Source: Paraspadella gotoi
Taxonomy: Eukaryota > Chaetognatha
Reading direction: 5' to 3'
Length of the DNA: 64,000 nucleotides
NCBI GenBank assembly: GCA_051294375.1
Contig: CM119269.1
Coordinates: forward strand, 7,545,446-7,609,445
The notes under the pieces were generated by a model. That model made no database searches. It saw only the letters and a program-made list of their open reading frames with translations, and was not told the DNA's origin. This document shows positions 33,801 to 46,047 of this stretch, in pieces. Every line of letters starts with the position of its first letter. Position 1 is the stretch's first letter. The translations under genes were made by a program, and so were the position numbers.

Positions 33801-36220
33801 AACGAATAGAAGAGGAGAGGGTTGACGTCGGAGAGAAAGAAGAAAATGAATTTGTCACAGACAAAGAAAATATCGAAACTGAGCAAAAAGGTGAAGTTCA
33901 AGACCCATTAAGCCGCGAAAACCTAAATCGTGAAGCGGTTCAACGTGATGAAGAAAATAAAGAAAATTATTATAGTGATGCTAACCTCATTCCAAACGAC
34001 AAGATTGATGTCATAAGTGAAATAAAAAAAGTAAGTGAATCTAATGACAATAACGGAAGTGAATCCGTCGAGAAAGAAAACAATATCGTCGAAGACAACT
34101 CAGGTGACACCGAAGAAAACAATATGGATACTGAGGCTCACAAGGAAAGCGAAAACGCAAAAGTCAAAGACAATAACAGTGTTGCCATCGAAAAGCAATC
34201 GCAGGTCCCGGTTTTTGAAAACTTAGGTGAAGCCGAGGAAGAAGAACACCCACCAGAAGACGACAGAGATTCAAGTCATGATAAAGAACACCCAAACGAT
34301 ATGAAACTACAAATCACTACAACCGCTCACAATGCCACTTTTGCCTTTGACACTAAGGAAAATGCCTCGTCTAAAATGACCGAAGAACCTAAAGCCATCA
34401 GTGAACTTGCTCCCGAGGTGATTGACCTTCCTTACGTCGCAGACCGAGACGTTGAGGAGACTTCCGAAAAGGTGATGATGCTTTCTCCTTCTTCTCAACT
34501 TCATTCATCAAAATCGTCAAATATTCCTGGTCCTCAGCCTTCCTCACGGGCATCTACATCCAACACCAGCAACAGCAGCCAATCTCAAACTGGATGCGAC
34601 GACGACGACAGCGTTTCCATCGACTTTCGCCGTCTCGAGACGCTGCAGCGCGAGAAGGAACGCATTCAAGCGGAAATTTTTAAGGAGCAGCAGCGGGAAG
34701 CGGCGGTGGCGAAGGCGGATTCTTCTGAGTCTGAAGAGGCGACGGAAGAAAACGTTTCTACACCGAAGACGTCGATGATCCCGGCTCCGGACTCTGCTTC
34801 TCAGTCGACCGCCGTGTTCAACGAGAAGATGAAGCGGCTCATGAAGGACGTCAAGCCGATGAAAGAGGTGACACATTCACGCTCTCAGAACTCTCTCTAG
34901 TCTCAATATTTTATCTTTATCTCGCAACTTTTCATTCCTTGCATTCTCTAAGTACCTAATATCACCTGTTTTCTAGTCTTTTTTATAATCCTTGTTCTAA
35001 TATTTTTTTCTGATCCATCCTCCCGCCAATCCAGAGAGGTGACAGTCTCTCCTCGGCCCACTCCTCACCTCCGGCGTCGGATTTTTACGATGAGGGAACG
35101 ATGATGCCGACTCCGACCCGGAAGCGAGACGGCACCTGTCGGAAAATCAGCCTCCTTGCCGAACTGGATCGCGCCAGGGAAGAGGACTACAGAGCCGCCC
35201 AAGCCCTGACGGAGATGCGGGTAAGACTATCGGGATTCTCGGGGTAGTTTTGAATGGTGATCTCTAATGTTTTTTGACATTCAGGCTCGGTCGATTTGCG
35301 GAAGTTATGGAGATGTTAATGACCTTGACGGCGAGCCCCCAACCACGCCCACTTCGCGAGACGTTACCGTGGACGCCGACGACCCTCTCATCGCCGGCGA
35401 CGAACCCGAGAGTCGGATCATAGACTTCAGGTGCGGTGAAGTCAATATTTTGATGATTGCGAGCGTTTGGATAAGTATTATTACAGCGCCATCATTTGCT
35501 TCTTACAGCACAAAGTCAATCTTCGAGCGATATGAGCTGCCTGACGGATCGGTAGCACTGTGTCCCGATAGAATCAATGTCGGTTTGCCGGAAACTCCTT
35601 GGAAAGACCTCAAGTAAGCATTTTGTTGTTTGATCTGCGTAGAAAAATCGGAAATTCCTTTAAATTTAAATATTATCTTCTTCAGCGAAGGGGAGGAATC
35701 CGAGCTTCCCTTCACTCGTACCGCATGTTCCAAATCGCTAATGAGTTTGTTCGATTCCGCGCGACGACTCGACGACAAGGAATCTAAGTGAGACTTTAAA
35801 TTTTGAAGACTTAAAGACAAATTATAGTTGATCCGTTAATTCTTTGTATTTTTTGGCAGAATTTATTCGCAGCGTCGATCGGTGACGCCGAAGAAGACTC
35901 CCTCAAGCAGAGAAGCGGAATCGTTTTCGTCGACGAACAACTCGAGTTCATTCGGTTGCGTCATCGCCGCTTTCTACAAGTCAGGATTAGTTTTAGTTTA
36001 CATCTATTTTCTTTTCCCCGATTCCTTAAACTCTGTTTTTGTTTTCTCATTTACAACTTCCTTTCTTTTACCCAGAACCCTTAACGATGCCACTTTCGAA
36101 ATGAAAGGTATCCGCGCCCCTAGACCGGAGTCGTCCGCCTCGAAGACGCCGCCGACGCCTCGCCCGTCCCTCGATCGCGTAAGAAAACGACTGCTCTTGT
36201 CGCCGGAAGCAAAAAAATGA
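30869..36220 (+). CDS. large charged coiled-coil protein with FLASH/CASP8AP2-like N-terminus
   Basis: Twelve exons join in phase to 1451 residues: 30869-31046, 31135-31391, 31460-31527, 31621-31702, 31809-32392, 32485-34867, 35035-35220, 35285-35430, 35509-35613, 35686-35787, 35860-35979 and 36076-36220. Residues about 20-130 hold SPVEDLYADLLIEDAETKRT, then LRRENESLKASNASLISRLE and ELKKKDFEIRVLKIK. This resembles the FLASH N-terminus: an L-[DE]-LY motif, then EN.SLK..IS.L and a second helix with KD.EI..L. The rest is disordered: a very long K/R/E/D stretch encoded by exon 6 (over 790 codons, with many KERDRKE-type runs), EELEEGEVESDDDDD, and a Ser/Pro C-terminus ending RVRKRLLLSPEAKK. FLASH works with U7 snRNP in histone mRNA 3' processing. 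The identification rests on the N-terminus only; an SR-like nuclear scaffold is the alternative. Confidence 0.75.
31576..31609. repeat. hairpin repeat fragment in FLASH-like intron
   Basis: The arms ATATTG.GGCGGT and ACCGCC.CAATAT pair over 12 of 13 positions around an 8-nt loop. The central 24 nt (31582-31605) are identical, inverted, to 11110-11133 inside the CCT8 intron repeat. It sits in the 93-nt intron between exons 3 and 4, just before the acceptor. Confidence 0.8.
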
Positions 36221-37328
36221 GCGTCACTCTGCGAAAACTTTAGACGCCTGGCAAAAAGAAAATGATAGAATCTCTTTTAGTCAATCGTTGCTTAAATGTG
36301 ATGAACGCTGCCCATTTAATATTTTTGTATTATTTTAGTATTATTTACAAATTGTTACCATATTTTGTTATGTTTAAGAACGTTTTAAGAATCCCTGGAC
36401 ATTAGGGTGAAGTGAAAGTTTGGAATCAAAATTTAGCAGTTATATCTTGAAAACTATTATATTAATGAATACTAATCTATAGTTATTTTTCTTTTTTTAT
36501 AAATATAGTAGCCCAGTCAGCTTATTTTGTATATAGTACTACCCTTATATAATGTCAAAATTTCAAAATAGTTTTTTTTTAAATTCTGAGAACAGATTCA
36601 GATTCCTTATTAAAAATTGATAAAAGAAAATATAAATCTTTTTAAAAAATTATGTCATTAAGTAGGTTAAAATTACAAAAAAATATATTTTTAAGCTCGA
36701 AATTAAAAATCGTTATCTTAAACATAATTTTTTAGATTTTTGACCAACTTAATGAAAGAATTTTTAAAAAAGAATTATACTTTCTTATATTAACTTTTTG
36801 TAAGGAATCCAAATCCGATCTTAAATTTAAAAATTTGTATTTTGAAATTTTAGCCATTATATACTTATTACTATATATAAATGTAGCTCACTGGTACCCA
36901 CTAATGTATGAAATTAAAAAATAAATTTACCAAAGTATTTTTAATGGTTTTTATTTTTACGTTTTATATGCTAAATTTTAATTTTCTAAAATTTTATCAT
37001 TTTCACATCACTCTACTGGACATGTATCCAAATCGCGTGGTCGTTTATTAAAAACAGGAGAGATTTTCTCTTGACGCGACTAGTCTCTTTCTAAAAGAAG
37101 CAAGCTACCGCATAACGAAGCCTTTATTTTTCTACGGGTATTCCCTGTCGTCGGTTTGATGGCGTCCGGACAAGAGCGGTCGCGCTTCGTTTATTCCGTT
37201 TTGTTTTCCTTGATCACGAAATGTTTTTTTTTTTTTTTTCAGTTGTAAAATTTTGTTTAGAAATTGGATAAAAAAAATAATTTGAAAACTAATAAAAAAA
37301 CAAAACATGAAAATGAGAGAATCTTGAC
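36221..37328. other. AT-rich spacer between FLASH-like gene and ICE1
   Basis: About 1.1 kb. The left two thirds are very AT-rich. The right part (about 37010-37215) has mixed composition and ends in a poly(T) run at 37226-37240, so it probably contains the ICE1 promoter and 5' UTR. An inverted pair of AAATTTTAAG/TTTTAAA-type phrases lies at 36590-36850. No exon is seen. Confidence 0.55.
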
Positions 37329-40300
37329 ATGAGCAAGACCGAAGATGCGCTACGGGACATCAACGGTGAGTTTCCGACGACAATAAAAGAACTGGAATCC
37401 CAAAATGGCGGCGAATTCCGACGAATTAGGTGCGATAGAAATGAAAACTCTGGGCCTTAACCCTTCTAATTTTCTTTTACCAGGCGAACCATTAACTGCA
37501 ATAAGTACCCCCTCCTCGATTTCCGTAGGTGATCTGTCTCTATATTTCGTAATGATCTTAGTTAAAAATTAATAATTGTCATTAAGTATTGTCATTACAA
37601 TGTTTAATAAATATTTTTCCTTCTCATCAGTGACGATGCCTGTCGTGTCGGGAGCCTTGTCTCGCAATGACCCGCCTTCCACGACGACGACGGCGGCGGA
37701 AGACGACGGGGGTCAGGGCCCGCGATCCGCCGACGACACGGCCGACCTTCTGGACGAGGTGCTGGGCGGAAACTCGCTCGGTGAGTCGGCGATACCTTAA
37801 TATCGTCCAATGGCCAATGTTACTAAAGCCGTCCTCTTCTTTCTAGGCGAATCCTTTTTCGCGGCCAACTGGCCAGACTTCGACTACTTGACCCCTTTCG
37901 AGAGCCAATCGGCCGCCGCACCGCCACCCGTCCAGTCCCTCCCCACCGCCAACTCCACACCCCAATCTTCCTCCCACCCTCTGCGGTCCGGCGAAGCAAG
38001 CAAGTGTCATGACTGCGAGAGGCTTCGCGTCAGTTTGGAGTCGGCCCAACGTCAACTGGAATCCTCGAGGGAGGAGAGGTAAACGTCCTTCGTTTCCGTT
38101 AACGATCTTTAACAAATGATTTTGTTGACAATGTGAAACTTTTTTCACCCAAATGTCAAACAGAAAAAACATCGAGGATCTGAAAAAGAAGATTCTTCAC
38201 ACTGACGTTCTCATTCGCAAGGTGCAGGAGAAGGTGCAAGAATGCGAAACTCACAAACGCAAGGTTGTCTTTTTTCGTTGCTGTACTATTATTCAATATT
38301 TATACTATTCGCTAATTAATGAGTCTTTTTCTCTCCTCAGGCGAAAGAAGTTCTTTTGAAGGGAAGTCAATCGCGTAAAGAGTTCGAATCCCTTTCCAGT
38401 AAATATTCAAAGGCGCTCAAAGAACTGGAACCATTGAGACAGGTCGGTCTTGCTTGAATTGCTATTGGCTAAGTCATAATAATTCTGGAATTTACAACCG
38501 AACACTTTTTCATGTCAAAGCAAGGGTAGCGGACGGTACGCGATAGCGATTTTTCCAAAAATAAGTCGTTTGTGCCTCTAATACTCCATATATCCTATTT
38601 TAGTCAAAGGCGACCCTGGAGGCCTCCAACCAAGAGCTCCACTCTAAGACCAACCGCCTCCAAGTGGAGCTAGAGGCGGCGCGACAAATCAATGTCCAGA
38701 TGGAGCAAGCGTTGAAGGACTCGGACCGGCAGTTGCGTGAAGAGAGGGAGAAGCAGCTGGAAGAGAAGAAAGCAAAGAAGCCGGAAAGGAGTAAGGAATC
38801 GGGTGAGGTTTATTTTCTGCTTTTTTCTCGCTTGTGATTAAATCAAATCTTTTTAATCTTGATTTTATTTCTACCGTTTCTTTCTCTCCCAACCCATTGA
38901 CAGGCGAGATGAAGGCTCTGAAGGAGGCGCACCGCGTGGAGAAGCTAGAGTGGCAGCAACGCCGCTCGCATCTGGAGTCAAAGTTGAAAAAGGTTTTTCG
39001 ACGACTGGAAATCTATGAGAATCTCATGGATCAGCATCCCGAGTTCAGGCCGAAGGGACTCAGGCGGAGTCGCCTCACTCTGGACAGCGAGATCGCCGAT
39101 GACCAAGGCGAGAGAAGAGCTGAAATTTTTTTTTTTGGGGGGGGGGGCTTTAATTTCCAAAATAGTTTGTTATATGAAATCATTTAATGTTTTTATGATT
39201 TTTTTTTCTCCTTTCTTTAGCTGATGCGGATGATTGCGAGTTGGCGATTCAAAACGACTCGGATTCTTCGAAAGGCGTCTCATTTCGATCACCGCCACGA
39301 ATCTCTCCAAAACGTAAGTCGAAAGTTCAACACTATGTTCGTTAGCAGTAAGATCACTCCCTTGTACTTTGTACTACCTTTACGGCTTTTCTCACTTTTA
39401 GCAACTACTAATCGTCCCCGCCGCGTCTCCGAGGCCGCCTCCGATTTTTCCGAGAGCGAATCCATGATGTCCGAGAAACTGCGCGGACACAATCAGTTGT
39501 TGACGCCGTCGCGGAAGTCGCCCACTAAGCGTCGGCGCAGCAGTAGTAGCGGCAGCGTCGCCAAGGATACTACCGAAGACGGTGTGGATATAAAATAAAA
39601 TGTAATTTTGTGTATTAAATTCTTCAATTATTAAATTTTCTCTCATTCCTTCAGCTGCCCCGATGACCCATCGTCGATCTCTTCTCAACCGGATCTGGGG
39701 CGGCGACGAGGCCACTTCGCCTTCTGAGGATCGAACACGTGAGGACGCGATAGACAAGACTCAGCGCGGCCCGGATCCCGGTCTCGGCGTCAGTCCCGGG
39801 CGACGCCGTTCGCGTCGCATCTCCTCGTCGGCGAGTGAGGACGAATCGCGTCGCCGGCCTCGATCCAACGGCGAAGATCTATCCCCATCCAGAACGCTGG
39901 AGGCGGAACTGATGGCGGAGTTGTCGGCGGAGTTGTCCGACGCGTCCCCCGACGCGTCCCCCTCGAAGGAGGATGAGAAGAATGAGAAGAATGAATCTTT
40001 CTCGATAAACGAATCTCCCAAAAACACCGAGACATCGAAAAAGGCGACGACGACATCGTTGAACATGACATCAAAGATAAAAAAGGCGCCGCTTCTGCCT
40101 CGGAAGGTCAAGTCTTCCAACGCCTTGCGACGCGGCGCCGATTTGGAGGAGTTCGTGGCTAGACGGAAACAAGTGACGTTGGTTGTGGGAGGGAGAAGGA
40201 ATAAAGAAGAACAAGCTGGAGAAGATGTAGTCGATGATGGGAGAGATGACTCGTCCGCCTTCGAGTCTGACGTCGCGGAATCTCCGACAAAGACGAAAGC

Positions 40301-43300
40301 GGGACTTTCATCTCAGACTTTGAAAATTTCAGAGGCCATGGAATCTCAGAGTATTATTACATCATCGCGAGCAAAACCTTTATTAGCATCGGTAGTACAG
40401 CCCACGCCACCTCCTCCATCTTTGGTAGCTCCAACGTCGCCCACTGTCGACCCACGCCAGCGAAGGTTAAGCGAGGATTCTACCAGTAGCGATTCAGCCG
40501 AACGATCTACCCATGCTGGAACAACCAGCCCTCTTCGTCGGAAACGCGTTGCCCACACGCCGAGGCGCAAACTCACCTCGACCTCGTCGATGCCGCCGCC
40601 GCCGCCGCCGCCCGAGTTTGACGTCGATCCCGAATTCGACGAAACTGACGTCGATCCAATGTCGACAGAAGCGACGACGGTCAAGGGCGTCGTTCCCTTG
40701 AGCCACGCCCCCATGGACATTCGAGTTGATATGGACGAATTCCGGTTGGCGCTGAAAGAAGTCCGATCTTTAATCAGTCTAATAATGGAGCCGCGAGTCG
40801 TTCCACTTTCGAACTTTCTGGGCACCGACGACGTGATTCAAAGGGTGACACCCGAAAAGGAAGATTTAGACGTTGCATCCAATGAAGAAAATATGACAGA
40901 TACGTCAGGCATTAATAAAACGAATTTTGCAAATGAACAGGGCAATAATTCTAATGAGGAAATGGAAGCAAAACTGAAACACGAAAATAATAATGTGAAA
41001 CAGACCTCTGAACATCTAACGCCCTTGGCTGATGAGCTCATTGGTCCAAGCGACATAGGAAATGACGCGACCATTGACGAAGCGATGGAACTTCAACCCC
41101 CAGAGAAACTGTCTAAAAATAAATCTGATGAGCAAGAAACCCGAATGGAGAATAATGGGGAAATAAAAAGTAAAACCATTATGGAAACACAAATAGAACA
41201 GCCTCTAGAACTCTCAATTGAACCAGACGAGGGAGAACAAGAGGGAACCCAAGAAGAAACCCATGAGACAGACCAAAAGCGAATACAAGAGGAAGACCAA
41301 AAGGGAACCCAAGAGAAAGACCAAAAGGGAACCCAAGAAAAAGACCAAAAGGGAACCCAAGAAAAAGACCAAAATGGAACCCAAGAGAAAGACCAAAAGG
41401 GAACCCAAGAAAACGACCAAAAGGAAACCCAAGAAAACGACCAAAAGGGAACCCAAGAGGAAGACCAAGAGGGAACCCAACAGGAAAACCAAGAGGGAAC
41501 CCAAGAGGCAGACCAAAAGCAAGCCCAAGAAGAAGACCATAAGGAAACCGAAGAGGAAGACCACAAGGGAACCCAAGAGGAAGACCACAAGGGAACCCAA
41601 GAGGAAGACAAGGAACCACAAAGGGAACCCAAGAGGAAGATCAAAAGGGAACCCAAGAGGAAGATCAAAAGGGAACCCAAGAGGAAGATCAAGAGGGAAC
41701 CCAAGAGGAAGACCAAGAGGGAACCCAAGAGGAAGACCAAGAGGGAACTCGAGAGGAAGACCAAGAGGGAACTCGAGAGGAAGACAAAAAGAGAACCCAA
41801 GTGGAAAACCAAAAGGGAATCCAAGAAGAAGACCAAGAGAAAGATCAAGAGAACACCAGAATATACAGCGGGGGAAGGATCACTCGAAAAGGTTCCCTTC
41901 GATCGGCTCAAAAACTCGTTGAAAAGCCCCAAACATCTAAAAAAAATACTAAGAAAAAGGGAAAGAGGAAAGGTCCAGTTCGTTCAAATATCAGCAATGA
42001 GGTCATCAAAGCGAGTGACAAAGCAGAGGAAACGATTAAAAAGCAAGAGGCGCACCGCAATATCGATCCAGATGTTAGGGAAGGAACTAGGGACGTCGTG
42101 AAATCGAGATCATCAAGTCTTACGGACAACGAAGACGCTTTCCTCCGCGTTTCAAAAGTCTCGTCGCACGCGCTTCTCTATGAGTCAAAGTTCGATAAAA
42201 AGTTCAATACAACTCACGAATCTTCTTGCAAGATTTCCTCTGCGGCAGCCGCTCCTTTTTCCGGCGCTGTCGCTTCTCGTCTTCGCTCTCGCAGCCACGA
42301 ACTTCCCTCAATGTCGGATCTCCTACAAGATCTTCCTCGAAAGACCCCCTCTCGTCGTTCGACGGCCGTGGACGAAACGGACGATTGGACTCCCATGGAT
42401 CGCGTCGCCGTTTTGCAGCCTTCCTTTTCGCCGGCGTCGCTCGACCTCCCCGCCGAGGATGAGATGGAGGAAATCGCAATGGCCCTGGAATCGCCGCCTT
42501 CCAGTCGCGAGGATGAGCCCCCCGAAGTATCGGTCGACGATCTCTCTGACGGCAGCGGCGCCTCTGCTGAGGTTGAAGGTTCAAAGAAGAGAAAAATAGA
42601 GTCGCCTACGAACGAACGGCCCCCAAAACGGGTCTCCCGTCGTTCACCCGTCGAAATGACGCCGGTGCCGGAATCGGATGTCGCAGCAGCGGTAGAAAAT
42701 GCAGAGGCTTCGAAAGAGTCCGACGCCGTTCGTCCGGCGAAGCGGCGCAGCGCTCGACTCACGAATGTTCCCTACAACTGCAAAGACGGGTCGACCAGTT
42801 CCGATTCTGCGGAGACAATCATTCGGAAACTCGCGGAACCGAGTGCGCCTATCGTTGCAGAATCGACAGAGAGCACGTCGCCGGGTTCGATTAAGACTGA
42901 GCGCCGTTCAAGCGCCAATTCCGACGGGTCTGTTTCCTCCCACACAGCTCCAGAATTGGCGGGGTCGGAAATTAAGGAAACTTCACCCAAGATGGACGCC
43001 TCAACATCAGTGACTCTATCTTGCGAAAGCGACGACGACGAAGAAGTGATTGTGCGACGAGTGAAAACTCTCAATCCGAGAAGATCCCTCGCTCGTTCCC
43101 CCTTCGCCTCAAAGCGTCGCGCCACCGACGCACCGTTTCCTCCCCCGTCACCGCCTTCGCCGTCGTCCTCGTCTCCGTCGAAATCCAGTATCGTCACCCG
43201 ATCGCGATGCCGTTCCTTCGAAACTCCGGCGCAGGAAGTGACGGAGGAAAGTCTGCTGGCGGCGCGGGAAGAGTTTCGACGCCTCGGCGCTGACGTCCTC

Positions 43301-46047
43301 TGCACCGAGTTGGACGAAGAGATTCGGGTTCCGGCGTTGTCGGTGTCGCCGCTCAAACCGGTCCTGGTCCGGGACGCGGCGTCGACGAAGAACAGAAAGG
43401 GAGCCAAGGCGTTTGTCGCGAGGTCGTCGATATTGAAGGTGATAAAGGGACAGTCGCCTAATTCGATCGCGGTTAAAGCCTTAAAATTTGGGAATGCGAC
43501 GAAGCAATCCTCTACGATAACTTCAACCGCATTGGATTCCGTCTCCCTGAAGACTTTTTCCAAAGCTTCATCGCCCGCTTCTTTGGCTTCTAAGTTTGCT
43601 TCAAAGGCTGCAAGGCCGAATTCAAAGGCTGCCAGGCCCACTTTGAAGGCTAAATCCAACACTTCAAACACTTCGACTTCACCCCAATCTTCTATCTCCT
43701 CGAGTTCCCCTCCCGCGACAGTTTCCTCATCCTCAACCGCTTCTTCCCCCGCCTCTTCCACGATCTCGACGTCCGTCGTCTCGGACGTCAAGCTGGTTCC
43801 CAAGCGCCGCCCGGCCGAGTTTATACCCAAACGTCGCGCCAACGTCATCCAAGCCTCCTCCAAATACTCCACCGAAGACTTCCTTCCGCCCGACGAGACT
43901 GCGACTCCAATCTCGTTCGCGGATCAGATCCAGGCGAGATACGCGGAAGCCCTCGCCGCCTCCGTCGAGACTTTCTTAGACGACGAAGCCATCGCAGAAC
44001 TCGCCCGTCGCGTGGTGGAGATGGCGGCAGGCGCCTCAAAAGCCTCACTCGTCGACGTCTGCTTCAAGTTTCTTGTCCATGCGTCTAACTTTACAACGCC
44101 CAATCAGGTTAAGAAATTTATTTTAATAACTTAATTTTGATAAAAGAATACAATCTGTCGGTTTCACCGACTTTTCTGTCCATAGTTGACAGGAATTATT
44201 AATTCTTATTTATCAGATGTCGCTTTCGATGACCCTATCGGGGATGAAGAGTCATTACGGTTCCCCGGCACACATATCGGCTACCCCCGCCACTACAATC
44301 ATTTTCCCACAACCTGCTCGACTTCCGCTTTTATTAACGCCCCTCGAGATCAACGTAGTGCGGCTCTTGTGGCGATTAGACGGTGGAACGCCTGAGTCCA
44401 AATCGACCGCCTCGTTAAAAGATCACCCGTCCTATCTCCAGTTCTTGGGCGCCTGTCATCAACGACTCTTTGTCGTGGGCGCCGAGGAAGAAGCATCCAC
44501 CCACCTTATGCAGGTTGTCTTATTGATTTTCGAGTGTTAAATTTAGTTTGTTTTTTTTAGGTAGAAAATGAATAATTTGTTGACGTACGAGTTTTATTAA
44601 ATGTTTTTTAAAACTCGTACGTCAACAAAAAATTTTTCGACCTAAAACAATTAACGCAACGAAATGAAAGGAAAACAAACAGTTGTTTTTTTAATAATAA
44701 TTGTTATTAATTCTCTCTTATTTTTATTCCAAAAGCGATTGATCCGTGTGGCGACGGCGATCTACCTCCGACTCGGGGATTCCGACTCTTTCGCATCTTT
44801 CGTCTTCGATCTCCTTCAACCAATGCACCGACTTCTTCACAATAAACTCCCTCTCTTCCTCCTTCCAGCCATTTCCCTCTGGCCCCACTTACTTCTCAGG
44901 TTCGATAGCGATGCTCTTCTTGGCCACTTGCTTTTAGTCTAAATAATTTTTTAGCTACTTTAAGGCATTTTATTTCTTTTATTTACCTCTAGTACAACAA
45001 ATAGTGAGGCCATATCAAAGATTTCCCCTCTCGCGGCGACGGTTCGTCACTTGGTCTCATCCAAGTTGCTGCTCGAGGCCAAAAAGCAAGTCTCTCCTCC
45101 GGCAAAGTAAGTAGTTTTTAATACTCGATCGCGTATCTTTAATTTAATATATAAATAAAATTCGTTTTTCCAGGCCGATGCACGATTTTTTCCACGAGTG
45201 GGTATTTCCCATCTGCTTGACTGCGCCCGACGTCAACGGTTCTAACTTTAGCAAAGGGACGTTTACCCAGTCGATTCTCTTAAACGTGATCCTTAACCAG
45301 CACGTAGAATTGGGAAACTTGGTCGTCGTCACAGAGGTTGGTTTTTTCTACGTCCTTCTCAAATTTCGAAGAAGACGATCTCATCTTATTCTTATGTTTT
45401 CTTCCTCAGACCGACGTGGAACTTTCCCAGAAAGGCGCCGAGTTTCTCAAATGCCTGCAGTTGATCGCCCGCCAACAGGCCTGGGGTTGGGTTTCTTCCA
45501 TTCTCCTCGAGTCGTTTTGTCTGAAGGAATTGGAAGAACTTGGACTTGAGACAAGTTTTAAAGAGGAATTCGGTGAGATACGTGTTTTTTTATCATTTTT
45601 TATCATGTCTTGGTTTTAACTCATGTTTTTTTTTTCTTGCCAGCCTTCGCTTTTCCTTCGACGCCTACCACCCCCGCCCCATCGCAGGACACCCCCGGCT
45701 ACCGACGCGCCCTCTTTCTTCTCCACGCCGTGCCCCATCTTGTGTCGGCCCCGGCGACGGGCCAACCGGGCGACGTTTCGCTCGTCGCCACTCGACTATG
45801 CCACGCCCTGACGTCGTCGGCCCGTGGCACTTCCTCGTGGGAGGCGCGCCTCGTCCTCGTTAACGCTCTTCTCCACTTTCTCCACCTCAACGCGGGAAAG
45901 AGAAAGGGCGCCGTAAATCCACGCGTCGCTGATGCCGTTCACAAATGGTCCACCGCTAATGCAGAACTCTTGCGAGCCTTTTGTCCTTCGCGACTCAAGG
46001 ACCGACTGACCAGAAACGAGAACAAATGTATTGTGAGATTTGTTTAG
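37329..46047 (+). CDS. ICE1: little elongation complex subunit 1 (ICE1), frame broken by an 8-nt insertion
   Basis: Seventeen exons can be joined: 37329-37365, 37484-37528, 37631-37780, 37847-38078, 38164-38263, 38341-38442, 38604-38802, 38904-39107, 39221-39313, 39402-39581, 39655-44107, 44217-44513, 44736-44899, 44993-45106, 45174-45336, 45410-45572 and 45644-46047. ICE1 scaffolds the ELL-containing little elongation complex for snRNA-gene transcription in Cajal bodies. The N-terminal coiled coil has the family's CxxC start (KCHDCERLRVSL), then KKKILHTDVLIRKVQEK and KYSKALKELEPLRQSKATL. The C-terminal helical domain (DHPSYLQFLGACHQRL, VATAIYLRLGDSDSF, KLPLFLLPAISLWPHLL, ARQQAWGWVSSILLE, WEARLVLVNALLHFLHL) also matches. 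Exon 8 uses a GC donor (AAG|GCGAGA, 39107/39108). Exon 11 contains a 24-nt minisatellite with one unit 8 nt too long (about 41608-41639). As read, the frame ends at 42101; discounting those 8 nt gives about 2363 residues, close to the human length. Confidence 0.88.
41237..41830 (+). repeat. 24-nt coding minisatellite in ICE1 exon 11
   Basis: About 24 tandem units encode variants of the octapeptide DQKGTQEK/E. No unit contains a stop in any of the six frames, so long spurious ORFs exist on both strands. Units differ by point changes (AAA/GAG/CAC, GAT/GAC). Unit boundaries are regular except for one 32-nt unit near 41608-41639, which shifts the frame by two. Confidence 0.95.
44576..44629. repeat. 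perfect 21-bp inverted repeat in ICE1 intron 12
   Basis: The left arm 44576-44596 begins TTTGTTGACGTACGAG; the right arm 44609-44629 is its exact reverse complement; the loop is 12 nt. It lies in the 222-nt intron between exons 12 and 13. An RNA copy would form a long uninterrupted stem; the arms contain the palindromic GACGTAC/GTACGTC core. Confidence 0.95.

Noticed and set aside
41170-41800. An intron inside the ICE1 repeat that would restore phase
   Set aside because: The array between about 41230 and 41790 lacks GT dinucleotides, so a normal donor would have to lie upstream of the array; the 8-nt unit anomaly explains the shift more simply.
41093-41932. Minus-strand ORF of 279 codons rich in Leu/Phe/Ser, looking like a membrane protein
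   Set aside because: It is the antisense shadow of the ICE1 coding minisatellite; hydrophobicity comes from reversing Lys/Gln/Glu codons, and no splice sites or start context support it.
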